From Chimonanthus salicifolius (taxonomy: Eukaryota; Streptophyta; Magnoliopsida; Laurales; Calycanthaceae), in NCBI GenBank assembly GCA_013350335.1, contig CM023535.1, positions 23,963,746 to 24,027,745 of the forward strand: a stretch of DNA of 64,000 nucleotides, in the 5' to 3' direction. Each line of letters begins with the position of its first letter. The first letter of the stretch is position 1. Position numbers and translations under genes: made by a program. Of this stretch, positions 23,569 to 34,665 are shown piece after piece. Below the pieces are notes generated by a model. It was not told the origin of the DNA. It did not search any database and saw nothing but the letters and a program-made list of their open reading frames with translations.

Positions 23569-23729
23569 TTCGAAATATCTACTACTTTACTGTGTTATAA
23601 AGCCATACGTGTGCCAATTTAAGCCACTCCGAGTCCACCCTTCATCTCTCTGTTTTTTTTTTTTTATAATTTAATTTTACTTGTTACAAATTAAAATTTA
23701 TCCATTTGGATTAAAGACTTAATTAAATA

Positions 23730-23880
23730 TAAGAAAACTACATTTTAGACTAAAAATAAATTTTAAGCCAGTTAATCTTAATGATTAAAATACCAGGCGT
23801 TCTTAAAAAATAATGACGTCTGATGATTTTGACTACTAAGATCAAGTCGTTAAAAACTAATCTCTCATAAAACTCAACAC
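23730..23880. mobile_element. Small foldback MITE, copy 1
   Basis: Arms around CTTAATGATTAAAATACC and GATTTTGACTACTAAGATCAAG are mutually inverted. The same arm sequences occur at 54040-54230. Exact ends and duplications are unclear. Confidence 0.45.
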
Positions 23881-24347
23881 TCATTATTAATTACAATTTC
23901 TGTCAAACAAAACAGTTACTTTTAATTAAATTTTAAAAATTCAAAAAATAGCATAAAAGGTGTTTGTTACTGTTACCGCTAGGGTTTTTTTACCCAGCAG
24001 CAACAAAATTACACACCGTCCCTCTTCTCTTCCAAGTTTTCTCAGGTTTTCTCCTCTCTCAATCTCTCTTGCCCCCTCTCTCCTTGTCTTGATCTTAATA
24101 CGATGGTTCGAAAAGTTGAAACTTAAATTCAACTAAAAAATCTATTGGATCGAGTAAGTTGAGTGAGTACAAACTTTTATTTTTGGATGGGCAAGTACTT
24201 GATTTACAAAGGAGTATGTAATTTTTTTAATTGATTATTTCATTATACAAGATCAAGGCTTGTAAGGGATGACAACCATTTTGATTATCATAAGCTATGA
24301 CTCGATAACGCCTTTTTTTCTTATATAAACATTTATCTATATATATA

Positions 24348-24523
24348 CTCTTTCAGTCTCAATTTAGTTGTCTTATATGTATTTTGGAACTGTCCAAAAA
24401 TAGTTGTCTCATCATTTTGGAAGAGTTATAAGATGTTGGAGAGAAATTCATAATCCTTTTAAGAGCCCTTTCTTAAAAACCTCAAATTTTTAAAATAGAA
24501 TAATTAAAATGGGACAGAGGGAG
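24348..24523 (+). mobile_element. Stowaway-type MITE, copy 1
   Basis: A 176-bp element starting CTCTTTCAGTCTCAATTTAG and ending AAAATGGGACAGAGGGAG, flanked by TA on both sides. The CTCCCTC/GAGGGAG-like ends and TA duplication are the Stowaway (Tc1/mariner MITE) pattern. A related copy lies inverted at 56976. Confidence 0.88.
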
Positions 24524-25018
24524 TATATATGTTGTTTTTAAGTTATGAATTTCATTCTATTATTTTTATTTTGTAAGATATAAATATTGCTTTGTACGGG
24601 ATAGGTTTATATTTGAATCGGGCTTTTCTGCAGGATTGGGTTTTTATCGGGCTCGGGCTTGTGCATTGTATCAAACTTGAGTTGGACTCAGGGTCTTGAT
24701 GAGTAAATTGGGTTGGCGGGCTTGCAGAAACATAGGCTCAGCCGAACTTGGCCCGTTGCCATTCCTAGTATCAGTCAAGGGAGCCAGATTAAAGATTAGA
24801 AGATCAAAAGTTTAGTTTAGAAATCAATTACCCATCAATATTTATTTATTTATTTCTAAGTTTCTGCTTGCTAAAACGATTTACAATTTACCCTATTTTT
24901 GTTTAAAATGTTTAATGCTGTACCATTTTCATCCAAAATGAGGAAGATGTTCAAAAAGTCTTCCTTAAATAGTAATCAACTTACTATTTTCACCTAAGGA
25001 CGCTTAGCAGATATGGCA
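24524..25018. other. AT-rich, nothing firmly recognised
   Basis: A GGGCTCGGGCTTG-rich patch at about 24610-24760 resembles the one near 4540 and may be a relic of a DNA transposon; no ends were found. Confidence 0.4.
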
Positions 25019-25077
25019 ACTGGGGTATCACCCGTAGAGGTTTTATGCTGGGTTTTCCACACGTAAATTCAAAAAAG
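25019..25077 (+). mobile_element. 5'-truncated SINE (family of 40908)
   Basis: GGTATCACCCGTAGAGG, TTTTATGCTGGG and ACGTAAATTCAAAAAA match the 3' half and A-tail of the full-length SINE at 40908-41076. The tRNA-like head is absent. Confidence 0.6.
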
Positions 25078-25707
25078 TAATCTAATCTTAAGTGATTTTT
25101 ACTTTTGAGTCTCCAAGGCTACGGAAAAATGAGCTGAAACATTGCTTTAGAATCATGATGGGTCTTGGAATTCCAGCAGAAAGCCAACTGCAAAATTTCT
25201 TTGTTTTCTATTGAGTCTGCTTATGAAATCTATAAGGTGGAAGCTTATTTGAGTTTAGTTTATAAGTTGAGTTCTAAATCCATACAAAGTTACAGACATT
25301 TGGATTTCAGTCTCGGTGCACAGGTCCAGTAAACTGTTGAAGCCTCCAAGCGGCATTTTTTTGAAATAGGAAAGTTGGGTCTCACAAGGTTGGTGAAATT
25401 TGTTCAAAGAGGATGCTTGGAAGAAAATGACATAATAGAATTAATTGCCTAACTAGTGAGAAGGGGTTGGATGGAGATTGGAACTGATTGATTGCGACCT
25501 TTGGTATAAAGCTTGGTATTTTAAGATATTTTTTTATATTTTTTAATGGTAGAAAATATTTTTAGTTATGAATCATTATACAAGCACACACCTACTTGTG
25601 ATAGTTGTATTGGTACCTATTTGATGAGAGGAGTTGGATTGAATCTATCGAATAGACTCGTCTCAACTACCGAAAATGTATTTGATAAAGAGTATGGCTA
25701 CTTAATT
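25078..25707. other. Nothing recognised
   Basis: No coding, RNA or repeat feature could be supported in this stretch. Confidence 0.5.
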
Positions 25708-26640
25708 TTTTTTTGAATGACTAGCAATTGTATTCATTCAAAAGAATGGGAAAACCTCCTAAATATACAATATAACCCTCAAATGAGGAAAAATACAAAC
25801 AAACTGAACAAATCAGAAAGAGACACCTTGTAGACTAAGGAAACAACAATACAGAGAAAAATATGTACAGATTACAGAATTCGGAGTTAGATCAATTCAG
25901 AATTTGCTTAAGATTATGCATGGCCTTTTATTGCTAGCATTTGTAAGGCTGATGCTTCAAGCTTCAAACTCTGTAAGATAAGCTCTTACTGCTAGGATGT
26001 GGGTTCTCTCCATCTCCAATTTGACAGTTCTGGGCTCTAAATTCCCTCGATCAATTTTGTGTCTTCAATGATCTCCTTGATGGATTTCTTATGAGTATTC
26101 TCATTTATCTAAACCAATACTTTTTGGATATAATGTAGAAAACAACAAAGAAAGCTGTCTCTTGAAGCTAGTTGCAATTGTTGCTTCAAGACTTCTGCAT
26201 TCTGATTGTTGATGCCGAGGTATGCGACACCGACATAATTTGAACTATGGTTGTAGCAGAAAAAGATGGAATGATTACTTGTGTCTTCTTGCAAGTGGGT
26301 TGGAATCATAGATCTTCTCCTTTGGTTGGTTACCTCAGTTGGTAGATTCCATTGGGCTGAAATATAATCTGGAACTGCTGCTAAGTTTTCTGCTAAAATA
26401 CGAAAAACAATTCTGCTCTGAATGGTTGTGACAATTTCAATTAACAGAAACTCCTTTGGTTGTTCTACTCTCTTAAAGACTTCTATTTCTTTCCATCTAA
26501 ACATGCCATCCTATAGTAAGTGCAGAGCTAACTATTTACCTTGGTGGGATCCAAAGCTTTGGTTATATGTTTGTAGATGTATTGGCCTCTTGGATGAAAA
26601 ACCTCATTTTTGTGATTCCAATATTCTAGTACGAGAGTGA
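25708..26640 (-). mobile_element. Possible LINE-like or processed retroposon, origin unknown
   Basis: A T-run at about 25710 is followed on the plus strand by GAATGACTAGCAATTG and ATTCATTCAAAAGAATGGG. Read on the minus strand this is a transcript end, TTTTGAATGAATACAATTGC...TCATTC then A(n), like the 3' ends of plant LINEs and retroposed transcripts. Upstream, a minus-strand open frame (26109-26504, 131 residues, starting MFRWKEIEVFKRVEQPKEF) has no domain I recognise, and the region between it and the A-tail is full of stops. It could be a truncated LINE or a retroposed mRNA. Target duplications were not found. Confidence 0.35.
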
Positions 26641-26679
26641 TGACCAATAGTTCAATATGGGGGTGATGACAACTTAACT

Positions 26680-26875
26680 AAGTGAGAGTTGGTCTGACGG
26701 TCAAGAAGCTCCCTTCATGAAGAGAAGTCTTGGGTTCGATTCACGTTCAAATATTTATGGGCTACTCCTTATCGACTTACCAGTGTATGTGGACTAGAAG
26801 GTTTACAGATGCTTGTGGGATTAGTCTCACCTCCAATATGTAGTGGGGATACCATTTTACAAAAAATATATTAGG
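26680..26875 (+). mobile_element. tRNA-derived SINE (second family)
   Basis: A box AGTTGGTCTGACGG (26687-26700) and B box GGGTTCGATTC (26732-26742). The body GGGCTACTCC...GTGTATGTGGACTAGAAGG...GATTAGTC ends in TTTTACAAAAAA. The copy at 53712 shares the B-box region (GAAGTCTTGGGTTC) and the body, confirming a SINE family. Confidence 0.72.
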
Positions 26876-27270
26876 GTATTGTGATCCAACTCAAGAAGCT
26901 AAAATTGGAGCCAAATCCAAGTTCTTTCGTTCAAATTAGAAGTTATGTAACATGAACAACTTAGGGTTCTAAAATGGAAGGGCTCGGGTACTTGTGAAGA
27001 GCGATCCCTAGCAAAAGGGGATTGATTTCATCTCACTGCAGTATGGGAACATGACATGATTGTTATTCAATAACCATTAGATATAATATAAAATTATTAA
27101 AATACCATTTGAGCTCCCGAGTTCGAAATCAGGAAAACTTGGGTCCATCATGGAACCCACACTCTTTCCACTGCCACTAAAACACTTAATCCGACATGGA
27201 GATCCAAAAATCTCCCCAGAAATCCCGACTATTAGCCCCAAGGTTTCAACCCAAGGATATATGGGTATTT
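26876..27270. other. Nothing firmly recognised
   Basis: A short block near 27110-27250 rich in CCCCAGAAATCCCG-type sequence could be the edge of a repeat, but no structure was resolved. Confidence 0.4.
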
Positions 27271-28671
27271 TGATGACCACAAACCATTAAAGTGTGACAT
27301 TTAACATTTCAAATGATATTACTCTATGAGACAGGTATCACATTTACAAAAAGACATAGTCAAAGAAGAAAGAAGGGCAAGATCATTGAAGATCAATTTT
27401 AATACAATCATGATCACCATGGAAGAGATCGGATGACTTATCAATCTTTGAAGATCAAATGGCAAATGATACAAGTACTAAAGATTGAAGATCAAGTTTG
27501 TGTTCTTAGTATTGGTCATGAGTGTTAGGAACAAAATGTAAAGTTACTCAACTGTGTTTGAACACCATGGCTTAAGTCACCCTCTAGTGGACCCTAGAAT
27601 ACTCAGCTTTATCTTATGCATACAAATGGAATCCTAGGATAAGACCTAGTCCCTAACACCTATCAAATGTATTTGAAAATGACCAAAATAAAGCCAAAAT
27701 TATACAAATCATCATTAAGGTCATTTCAGTTGACTGAACTAGAGATTTCAGTCGACTGAAACAATGGATTAAGTAGGGATGGATATTCAGTTGACTGAAT
27801 CAATCATTCAGCCGAGTGAAATACTGGTTTTTCAGTGGGGTGTGATTTCAATTGACTGAATCAATATTTCAGCCGACTGAAATGCTAGATTTTCATTGAA
27901 TGTAATTTCAGCCGATTGAATTATTCACAGATAAACTGTTTGAGTTTCGGGGCATTTTCAGTCGACTGAATCTTCATTTCAGTTGACTGAATCGCGAAAC
28001 GGTAACATTTTTTGAACATTAAATGCTCCCTCCAACGACCCCTTGCTTCATTTAATGCTTGGCAACGGTTTTAAATATGATAAAATTATAAAACCAAGCT
28101 TCAATGGGTAGAAAGGATGTTGACTTACTTGAAATCAAGAGGAATCCATTGAAATCAAATCCCAAATATACTCTAGCTCAAAATCCATCTCTTTCAATCT
28201 TACCTTGAGCCATTTCAGTTCAACTCTTTGAGTAACTCTTAGTAAACTAGATTTGTAAACATTTGAGAGTTACTCCTAAGCTTTACATTGTAATCTTCTA
28301 CATTTCCTTGAGAGATAAAGTTTGTGAAGGGTTGGTGTAACCCTTGTGAAGGAGAAGGGTGTCTTCACCGTCAAATCAGAGAGTGTTCTCTGCAAGCATT
28401 GTAATAGGTTTCTTCTCCACTCTTGAAGGAGAAGTTTAGTGTATTCAATCCTCAAGTGGTGTACTTGAGGTGAGGACATAGGCAAGAATGCCGGACCTCG
28501 TAAAAATCTCGGGTTCAATCTCTCCATCTCTTCTCATCTCCTCCTTTAAATTCTAACATTTATTTACTACTTGTTTGCATCTTATTTTTCTAAATTGTGA
28601 AATCAAAGAAAACCCAAAAAGTTTGCATTGACCCAATTCACCCCCCCTCTAGGGTCAATTTCTGAGCAACA
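27271..28671 (+). repeat. Copia 5' LTR, SIRE-like (about 1.4 kb)
   Basis: The 3' end is secure: TTTCTGAGCAACA is followed by ATTGGTATCAGAGC, the initiator-Met primer site. The 5' end is placed at TGATGACCACAAACC by resemblance to SIRE-type copia LTRs and is less certain. A TATA box (TATAAAA, 28087-28093) lies downstream of the array of TTCAGTCGACTGAA palindromes at 27721-27995. It precedes a gag pseudogene in the same orientation. Confidence 0.75.
27721..27995 (+). promoter_or_regulatory. U3 array of TTCAGTCGACTGAA near-palindromes
   Basis: About nine copies of a 12-14 bp near-palindrome (TTCAGTTGACTGAA, TTTCAGTCGACTGAAA, TTCAGCCGACTGAAA and variants) at irregular spacing within 275 bp, ending about 90 bp before the TATA box. 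The position suggests a binding-site array in the LTR enhancer region; the bound factor is unknown. Confidence 0.8.
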
Positions 28672-28672
28672 A

Positions 28673-28685
28673 TTGGTATCAGAGC
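28673..28685 (+). other. Primer-binding site (initiator-Met tRNA)
   Basis: TTGGTATCAGAGC begins 1 bp after the LTR end, a perfect match to the standard plant copia primer site. Confidence 0.92.
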
Positions 28686-28727
28686 ACAGATTCTCCAAAT
28701 TACTTAACCGTTTGAGAAATCGATCGA

Positions 28728-29491
28728 ATGGCAAACTTTGGAGGATCTTCTTATGGTGAAGGTTGTTCAATTAATAGACCTCCATTGTTCAATGGAAGTG
28801 ACTACAATTTCTGGAATACTAGGATACAAATTTTCTTACAATCAATGGACCATCACATATGGGAAGCTATTGAATTTGGGCCCTTTGTTCCAAAAGGATT
28901 AATTGACCTTGCTCCTAAACCTAGAGAGATTTAGGATGAGAATGATCATAGACTTAATCAATATAACTCTCAAGCCATGAACATTCTATTTTGTGCTCTT
29001 GACCGAAAAGAATTTAATAGAGTTTTATCTTACAAATCGGCCAAGGAAATTTGGGATAAGCTTCTAGTGACCTATGAAGGCACTAATCAAGTGAAGAAAT
29101 AAACAATTCATAGGCTTGTACACTCATATGAACTATTCACCACGGAGCCAAATAAATCCATTTCTTCCATGTTTACTAGATTCACAAAGATTATAAATGA
29201 ACTTAATGCCCTTGGAAAGACTTCTTCTAACAAAGATAATGTAAACAAAATTCTTAGGTCATTGCCAGATTCTTGGGAGTCTAAGTCAACAACGATAATA
29301 GAAGCAAAAGATATCTCCATATTGGGACTCGATGAACTCTTGGGATCTCTCATGACCCATGAGATTTCTATGAATGGTCGAAAGGAAATTGCCAATGAAA
29401 AGAAGTCTCTTGCATTTAAAGCCTCACCAAAGGAGACATATGTTGATCAAGAAGAAGAAGAAGGTAGTGAGGATGACAATGAAGATTTGGT
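28728..29491 (+). pseudogene. Ty1/copia gag with two stops, truncated
   Basis: Starts MANFGGSSYGEGCSINRP with the copia gag opening LFNGSDYNFWNTRIQIFLQS, about 42 bp after the primer site. The reading continues as the UBN2-type core: AMNILFCALDRKEFNRVLSY, AKEIWDKLLVTYEGTNQVKK, SISSMFTRFTKIINELNALG, and LRSLPDSWESKSTTIIEAKD near the end. Two codons have become stops, at about 28932 (REI*DEN, a Trp position) and about 29100 (VKK*TIH). The frame stays collinear apart from these, so the copy is recognisable but dead. It ends in an acidic stretch (DQEEEEGSEDDNEDL) and is then replaced by unrelated sequence at about 29492; zinc knuckle and pol are missing. Intact gag would form the particle shell. 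Confidence 0.9.
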
Positions 29492-29722
29492 CTTGATTCG
29501 ATCGATTTCTTCAGGAAGCCTCTTCCGCTTGTGTTCGCGTAAAAAACCCAGAATCAATCGCACGACAGTGTTTCAATCGATCGATCTCTTCAGGTAGCAT
29601 CTTCCGTTCGTGTTTAAGGGATCAATCGCACGATCCCATGGAATCAATCGTACGATTTTATGCAGAAAGGATCGATCGAAGTGAAAATGCGCTGCAGAAT
29701 CGATCGGTCGATTCCACGAAAA
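29492..29722 (+). repeat. Block of AATCGATCG-type near-palindromes
   Basis: Contains CGATCGATTTCTTCAGG and CGATCGATCTCTTCAGG (a direct repeat of about 80 bp period), GGATCAATCGCACGATCCC, GAATCAATCGTACGATTT and AATCGATCGGTCGATT. The composition recalls the U3 palindrome arrays of the copia LTRs in this window, so this may be a fragment of another LTR joined to the gag remnant. Confidence 0.5.
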
Positions 29723-29779
29723 GGGTAGAATGGTAATTTTTACTCAAAATTTGAAAATCCGTTTCCGCTGTCAGCGAAT

Positions 29780-31228
29780 AGTGCGGTGCCTTTATTTTTC
29801 ATCTTACAAAGGTATGATGGTTTTTACCTTTTTACCCCTTTATTTAAAACGGTTTTTCCTCTGCCATCATGCGTTGTCTCTCTCCTCTCTCCCCTCTCCC
29901 CTTCCCTATTCCGTCGTCTCTCTGTAGGTTTGTTCATCGCGTGAAGCCACAGATCGTCTCTGCTGTCCAGTGCTCTGTCTCCGTCGGCCTGCATCTTCCA
30001 AATTTCTTCCTGATTTATGTCTCCAACCTTCCACCCAATTTTCTGGGGCCTGCTCGACCATCACCTAGCCAACATCCAACCATACGCAGCGAGAAGCCAT
30101 TCACGGTCTCTCTTCCCCACGTCCACAACTACTCATCTCTCTTCCCACTCATCGTTCTGCCCTCCATTGTTTGAGCCTCCCTTACGTCCATCATATTACA
30201 TGGCACACATGTCATCATACGTGATAGCATGCATTCTTTCGACTGAGTTACGGCTAGGCTGGACTTTCCACCGTCCATGTCCTACAATCAGGACCCTCCC
30301 TCTGTACTCATCTGGTTCTACCAGCCACCACAGACTACCTTCCAATCACAGTGGTCTTCAACGACGCCCTTTTCTTCCTAGGGCGGTCCCTATCTCTCAT
30401 CGCAGGCACATCGAGAGATCACTGGCTGCTTTGCCTTGTAGCCCTATTTGTAGTCATTCACGTTTCTGCCGAGCACTTCTAGTTCACAACAAACCAAAAA
30501 AAAGAAAACTCAAAGCTCTTGGACTCGTCATGCTCCAATCAAGACCCATGTATCTTCCTTGCTTCTTGCAGGTTTTCCAACAACTGTGATTGCCAGATCT
30601 GTCTCTCGGCGTCACTGCCTGGTAAAAAAATTGCACTTTTGTCTTCTTAGCGGCATTTACGTAGGAAAATGCTCCCTTGATTAGCTTCATGTCGTCATTG
30701 AATGTATGCTTACGAAGCATGTCGATGATTGTAACCTTGGAATGAGAATTCAGGAAGTAGGCCTCTCTGCCAGGGGACGACCCCCTTCATTGAGACGAGG
30801 GGAGCTTGCGCAACTCGGCATCGACTCCGCTCTCCGAGTTGAGAATGATGCTGGCCTGTTTTACATCATCACCTCTCATATTTGCTCACCTGCAATACCC
30901 ATCTCCAACCCAGCCAGAATACCCGACGCTTGTCTGACCCTCTCACAACCGGTCCGCTCGTCTTTGCTTCTCTCGATGCTTGACCGACTCTGTTTTCCAT
31001 CGCCCACCCATCTAGTAGAGTTTTCCATTGAATGCTAGGAAAGAGGAACGGCGACAAAATAGAAATATGTTCTATCTCCGTTGAATGCTACTGTGGGAAA
31101 TAGGAACGGTCGCAAAATACGAATGTGAAGAAAGGAGGACGAGTTAACAAGGGTAGAATTGGGATTTCAAAAGAAAAATACTATACTCATGTAAGATGAA
31201 AAATAAGTTCCGTGTCAGAATCATTACC
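29780..31228. mobile_element. GC-rich block with terminal inverted repeats (Pack-MULE-like candidate)
   Basis: The left end (GCGGTGCCTTTATTTTTCAT then CTTACAAAGGTATGATGG) matches the reverse complement of the right end (CACGGAACTTATTTTTCATC then TTACATGAGTATAGTA) over about 60 bp. The interior has GC-richer, exon-like sequence and several open frames (for example 30017-30589), but none shows a family I know. A degenerate two-copy 50-bp repeat lies at about 31024-31121. Captured gene fragments inside a MULE-like element is one possibility. No duplication flanking the ends was found. Confidence 0.45.
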
Positions 31229-31427
31229 CATTATTTTTTATATTCTTCCACTGTATAATATCTATATTCATCCACGGTATGGTGTCTATGATGATGATGA
31301 AGGGGCGTTTTCGATTATTGATGTTTTCAACCAAACCTCTACTTCTGCTAGTGTCTCATAGATGGAAACAACTTCAATTAGGATGGACTTTCTAGAAGAT
31401 GTTGAATTGATGAGTGGAGTGACCCAT

Positions 31428-31697
31428 GTTAGGATTATTAGTAAATAACTACACCAAATAAATGACGGAATAAAATCAAGCTCAAGAACACCGACAATTT
31501 TAAATGGTTTGGCCCACGTGGCCTAAGTCCACGGAGCATGATAATATATTATTATTCAGAGAAAACAATACAAGAATAATCTTTGTTTCAAAATACAAAC
31601 AAATCTGACATGAAAATCAGTCCCTCGTATAGATCTTCTTCCTATCTTATAAGCCTCTTTTGAAACCCACTCGAGACCTTCTCCTGCTTGCTGAACA
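31428..31697 (-). repeat. Solo copia LTR (270 bp)
   Basis: On the minus strand it begins TGTTCAGCAAGCAGG and ends AATAATCCTAACA, and contains GTGGACTTAGGCCACGTGG, the counterpart of the GTGGACGTAGGC...CCACGT motif in the LTR at 3176. Neither a primer site nor a polypurine tract flanks it, so it appears solo; the flanking 5-mers (ACCCA, GTAAT) do not match. Confidence 0.65.
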
Positions 31698-32652
31698 GTA
31701 ATGTTAAATGAATTAGTCTTTATTTTATAAATATTAGATATGTTTAATGTTATTTTTAGTTTTGCATTGTCTTTTGAGAAAATACAAGATATGCACGTTA
31801 GAGTGTCAAAATAATGGGTACAACTTTGCCAATGAAAACAACATATGAGGAGTTGAGGCAAAGACTTGGCTGTGACATTCAAAGGACCCATCTATGCTAA
31901 ATAAATGGTTCCCACAAGTTGTAATATCATTCAGTAAAAGAAGAAGAAAAGCATGGAAGTCCTTAGCAGCAAGAACTGGCGGTGGTACCTGTTTGCAAAA
32001 CAAATAACCGATAAGATACAGAGGAGTGTTGATGTGTCATTACCCTTATGCTCATGCAGTGAAAGCCAGAGGAGTGCTTGTACTGATGTGGTGGGAAAAG
32101 ATAAGAAAGAAGATAATTAAAGGTGTTGGCTGATTCGGTGGAGTGTCTCCAAAGGAAATAGAAGAGGAAAATCTAGAGGACTGACCGATCCTTTCCTATC
32201 TACCCATTGTCCCACGAAAGGAAAAAAGAATAGAAAGGAAGAAAAGAGAAGATTTGCCAGCCTGAACCGTGTGACTCAGCAGAGAAATCCATCAGAAGAA
32301 AGGATCTCGAGTGGGGAGGATGTGCTGATAAGAAGAGAAAGAATCGGTTATTGCTTCCTATGCAAATACAAAGTATGGAAAGGATTGAGAAAATAAGGTA
32401 ATTCCCCCACCATACCAAGCAGATTTGCTGAATTTTAGAAGAGGCTACACGATTTTCGCCCAAATCCATGAGACTCGACAACAAAGCAGGACATGACCGG
32501 CTGAGAGATAAGGATGAAGGTGCTGGCTGATTTGGGTTAGAAGAAAGGAAGGAAGAAAAAGAGATCAAGGAAGAAGCCGGGTGAGATTGAAAGAGATAAA
32601 GAGGGAGGGATAAGTTTAGAATGGAGAAAAGAAGCACAAGCCGATTCTGCTG
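31698..32652. other. No feature supported; purine-rich
   Basis: Mostly purine-rich sequence on the plus strand (GAAAGGAAGAAAAGAGAAG-type). Open frames such as 32200-32637 on the minus strand are low-complexity and carry no domain. It could be part of the decayed gypsy element to the right. Confidence 0.4.
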
Positions 32653-33115
32653 TCAAACAGAGAAATCTAGGTGCTGAAGAAAGATAAGTAATCGACTTGC
32701 GCACTTCAGGTTGGCATGCCGAATGGAGTTGTTACAAGCCTCATATAAAACCTTGCTAAACCAATTGACAAACGATAGTGTAGCAGGTCTGCAAGCTTGT
32801 ACACCGGCATTGATATTCTCCTTTAACCCGCTTACAAAGCAACCCAATTGGCGTGCCGGTATCAACTTCCCTCTTGTATCAATAGTTTATTGAATTGGGT
32901 TGGTAGTTTCTTACCGAACTAGTACATTGTAGCTTTGTTATATCACCAAAGAAGTCTCGATATTGAGTTGGTCTATACCTATTTTGGAGACCCTATTTGA
33001 GTTCTTCCCAAGAAGTGATAGGGGACTCTTCTTTTAGCAGTTGGTACCATAGTTGGGCATCATTTTCAAGATTGATGGAAGCTAGCGGCACTTTCTCCTC
33101 CTCATATGTTTTGTG

Positions 33116-33310
33116 TGTTGAAATATATTTAGATTATCCTAATTATAATGTAATTAGGATTCTAGTTTGGGTTTACCTCTAATTAAGAGGTGTATTTGAT
33201 TTATAATTACTTAAGTGTTTGAGTCTGATTATGATAGCCCTAGGGTCGGCTAGAGGCTATATATACATATAATAGTTTAGATATTCAATACAATTTTCTC
33301 TTTTCTAACA
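33116..33310 (+). repeat. Left LTR of the GH35-carrying element
   Basis: TGTTGAAATATATTTAG...TTTCTAACA, 195 bp, containing CTATATATACAT as a likely TATA box about 60 bp from the end. It differs from the right LTR only at AGCCC/AGCCT, ACATAT/ACATGT and ATTCAA/ATTGAA. Confidence 0.95.
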
Positions 33311-33433
33311 TGGTATCAGAGCAGGTTAGAACTCTAGTCTGAGACTCAACTTCACGTGGGTTTCACTTCTCTCCCTCTGCCCGAGGAATCTCGTTGGCAG
33401 AGGGAGGGGACTCCAGATCCGCAAACATCAGCC

Positions 33434-34280
33434 AAGATCTGCTTTCTCTTGCCGTGCAACCAGCGAAAGTAAAAAGACTTCTTCTTCTATCGTCACCTTC
33501 CGCTGCAGATTCGTAGCCATCGCTGCTGCATAGCTTCAGATCTCTTTCCTGCTGCTATCGGTGCTCGGATCTCAGATCTGCTGCACCGCCTTCCAGACCT
33601 CAGATTTGTGTGCTTTTGGATGCTCTTGGCATCTAGGCCTGGGTTCTAATTCTGCCTAGATCTCTTGACTGCTCTCTGTTACAGAGAGGCTGGATCAATC
33701 AGCGTCCGTCCGACTACCAGTTTCACGCTGCCCAGATCTGAGACAATAAACCCATTGCTGTTCCCGTTCCCGATCTGCACCCAGATCTGCCCAGAGGACT
33801 GCACCGGCGACAGATCATCGATCGGCGAGCGGCGCACATACCATCCTCATCTCAGTGGCGATTCAGCCGGCAACCAGCAGTCACCGGCGACAGTTCTGAA
33901 TCCTCCCCACCGCTAACATGACCAGAAAGAAGACAGATCGACAGCCGTCCGATCCGTTTCCCAGATCTACACTCGGCTGCTGCTCGCCGGTCCCTAGCAT
34001 CGAAGGTTTCTTCCTTCCGATCCGATCCTTTGGAGTTCCGTACAGTTCAGTTCCCCTGTACACGGAGGCGGCCCACTCTCTCTCAGATCTGATTCCAGCC
34101 TGCACAGCAGATCTCTTCCCTTGGCCGAACCCAGATCTGAAATCTCAGATCGGTTCCACATTCCGCCGGCGGACAGAGGTCGAAACTCAGATCTGATTTC
34201 TCAGATCGCCGTCGATGCTGCACACAGCAGTAAATCTGATTTCTCAGGTTTCCCCAACCGAACCCAGATCTGATTTCTCA
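33434..34280 (+). repeat. Leader dense in AGATCT, with an imperfect ~130-bp duplication
   Basis: Twelve AGATCT palindromes occur within about 850 bp, mostly as CAGATCTG. Part comes from a local duplication: ACCCAGATCTGAAATCTCAG near 34130 and ACCCAGATCTGATTTCTCAG near 34262, each followed by ATCGGTTCCACAT and a CCGG-rich stretch. No coding homology was recognised. Confidence 0.75.
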
Positions 34281-34665
34281 GATCGGTTCCACATCCAGCC
34301 GGAGGACAGAGACTATTCCACATTCCGCTCTGCCGAGACGTCCAGATCCGCAAGCCGGAGCACGATCCTGTCGCACCTCCGCCACCATACAAACTCTGCT
34401 GCATCTTCCCAACGCATCTGCAATCCCGTCCGATCTGGATCTTGACTACAGATCCGGCAAGCAGTGACGTCCCGATCGGTTTGAATAGAAACGCCGCAAA
34501 AACCCAATTTTTTGGGATTTCTTCAGCAACGGCGCTGCCGCAGCAACCCTGCCGGAGTCGACCGAGGCTGCCATCTTCACCCAGCAGCAGGCCGGTTCGC
34601 GGGCCCAGGTTGCCACCGGCCCATCAGCAGGCCCAGTTTGCCACAGGCCCGTCAGCAGGCCCAGT

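Noticed and set aside
26109..26504. 131-residue minus-strand frame as a host gene
   Set aside because: No domain recognised, and it lies upstream of a retroposon-like A-tail; kept only as part of an uncertain retroposon.
30017..30589. 190-residue plus-strand frame in the GC-rich block
   Set aside because: Three overlapping frames are similarly open and none shows a known family; treated only as part of the element with inverted ends.
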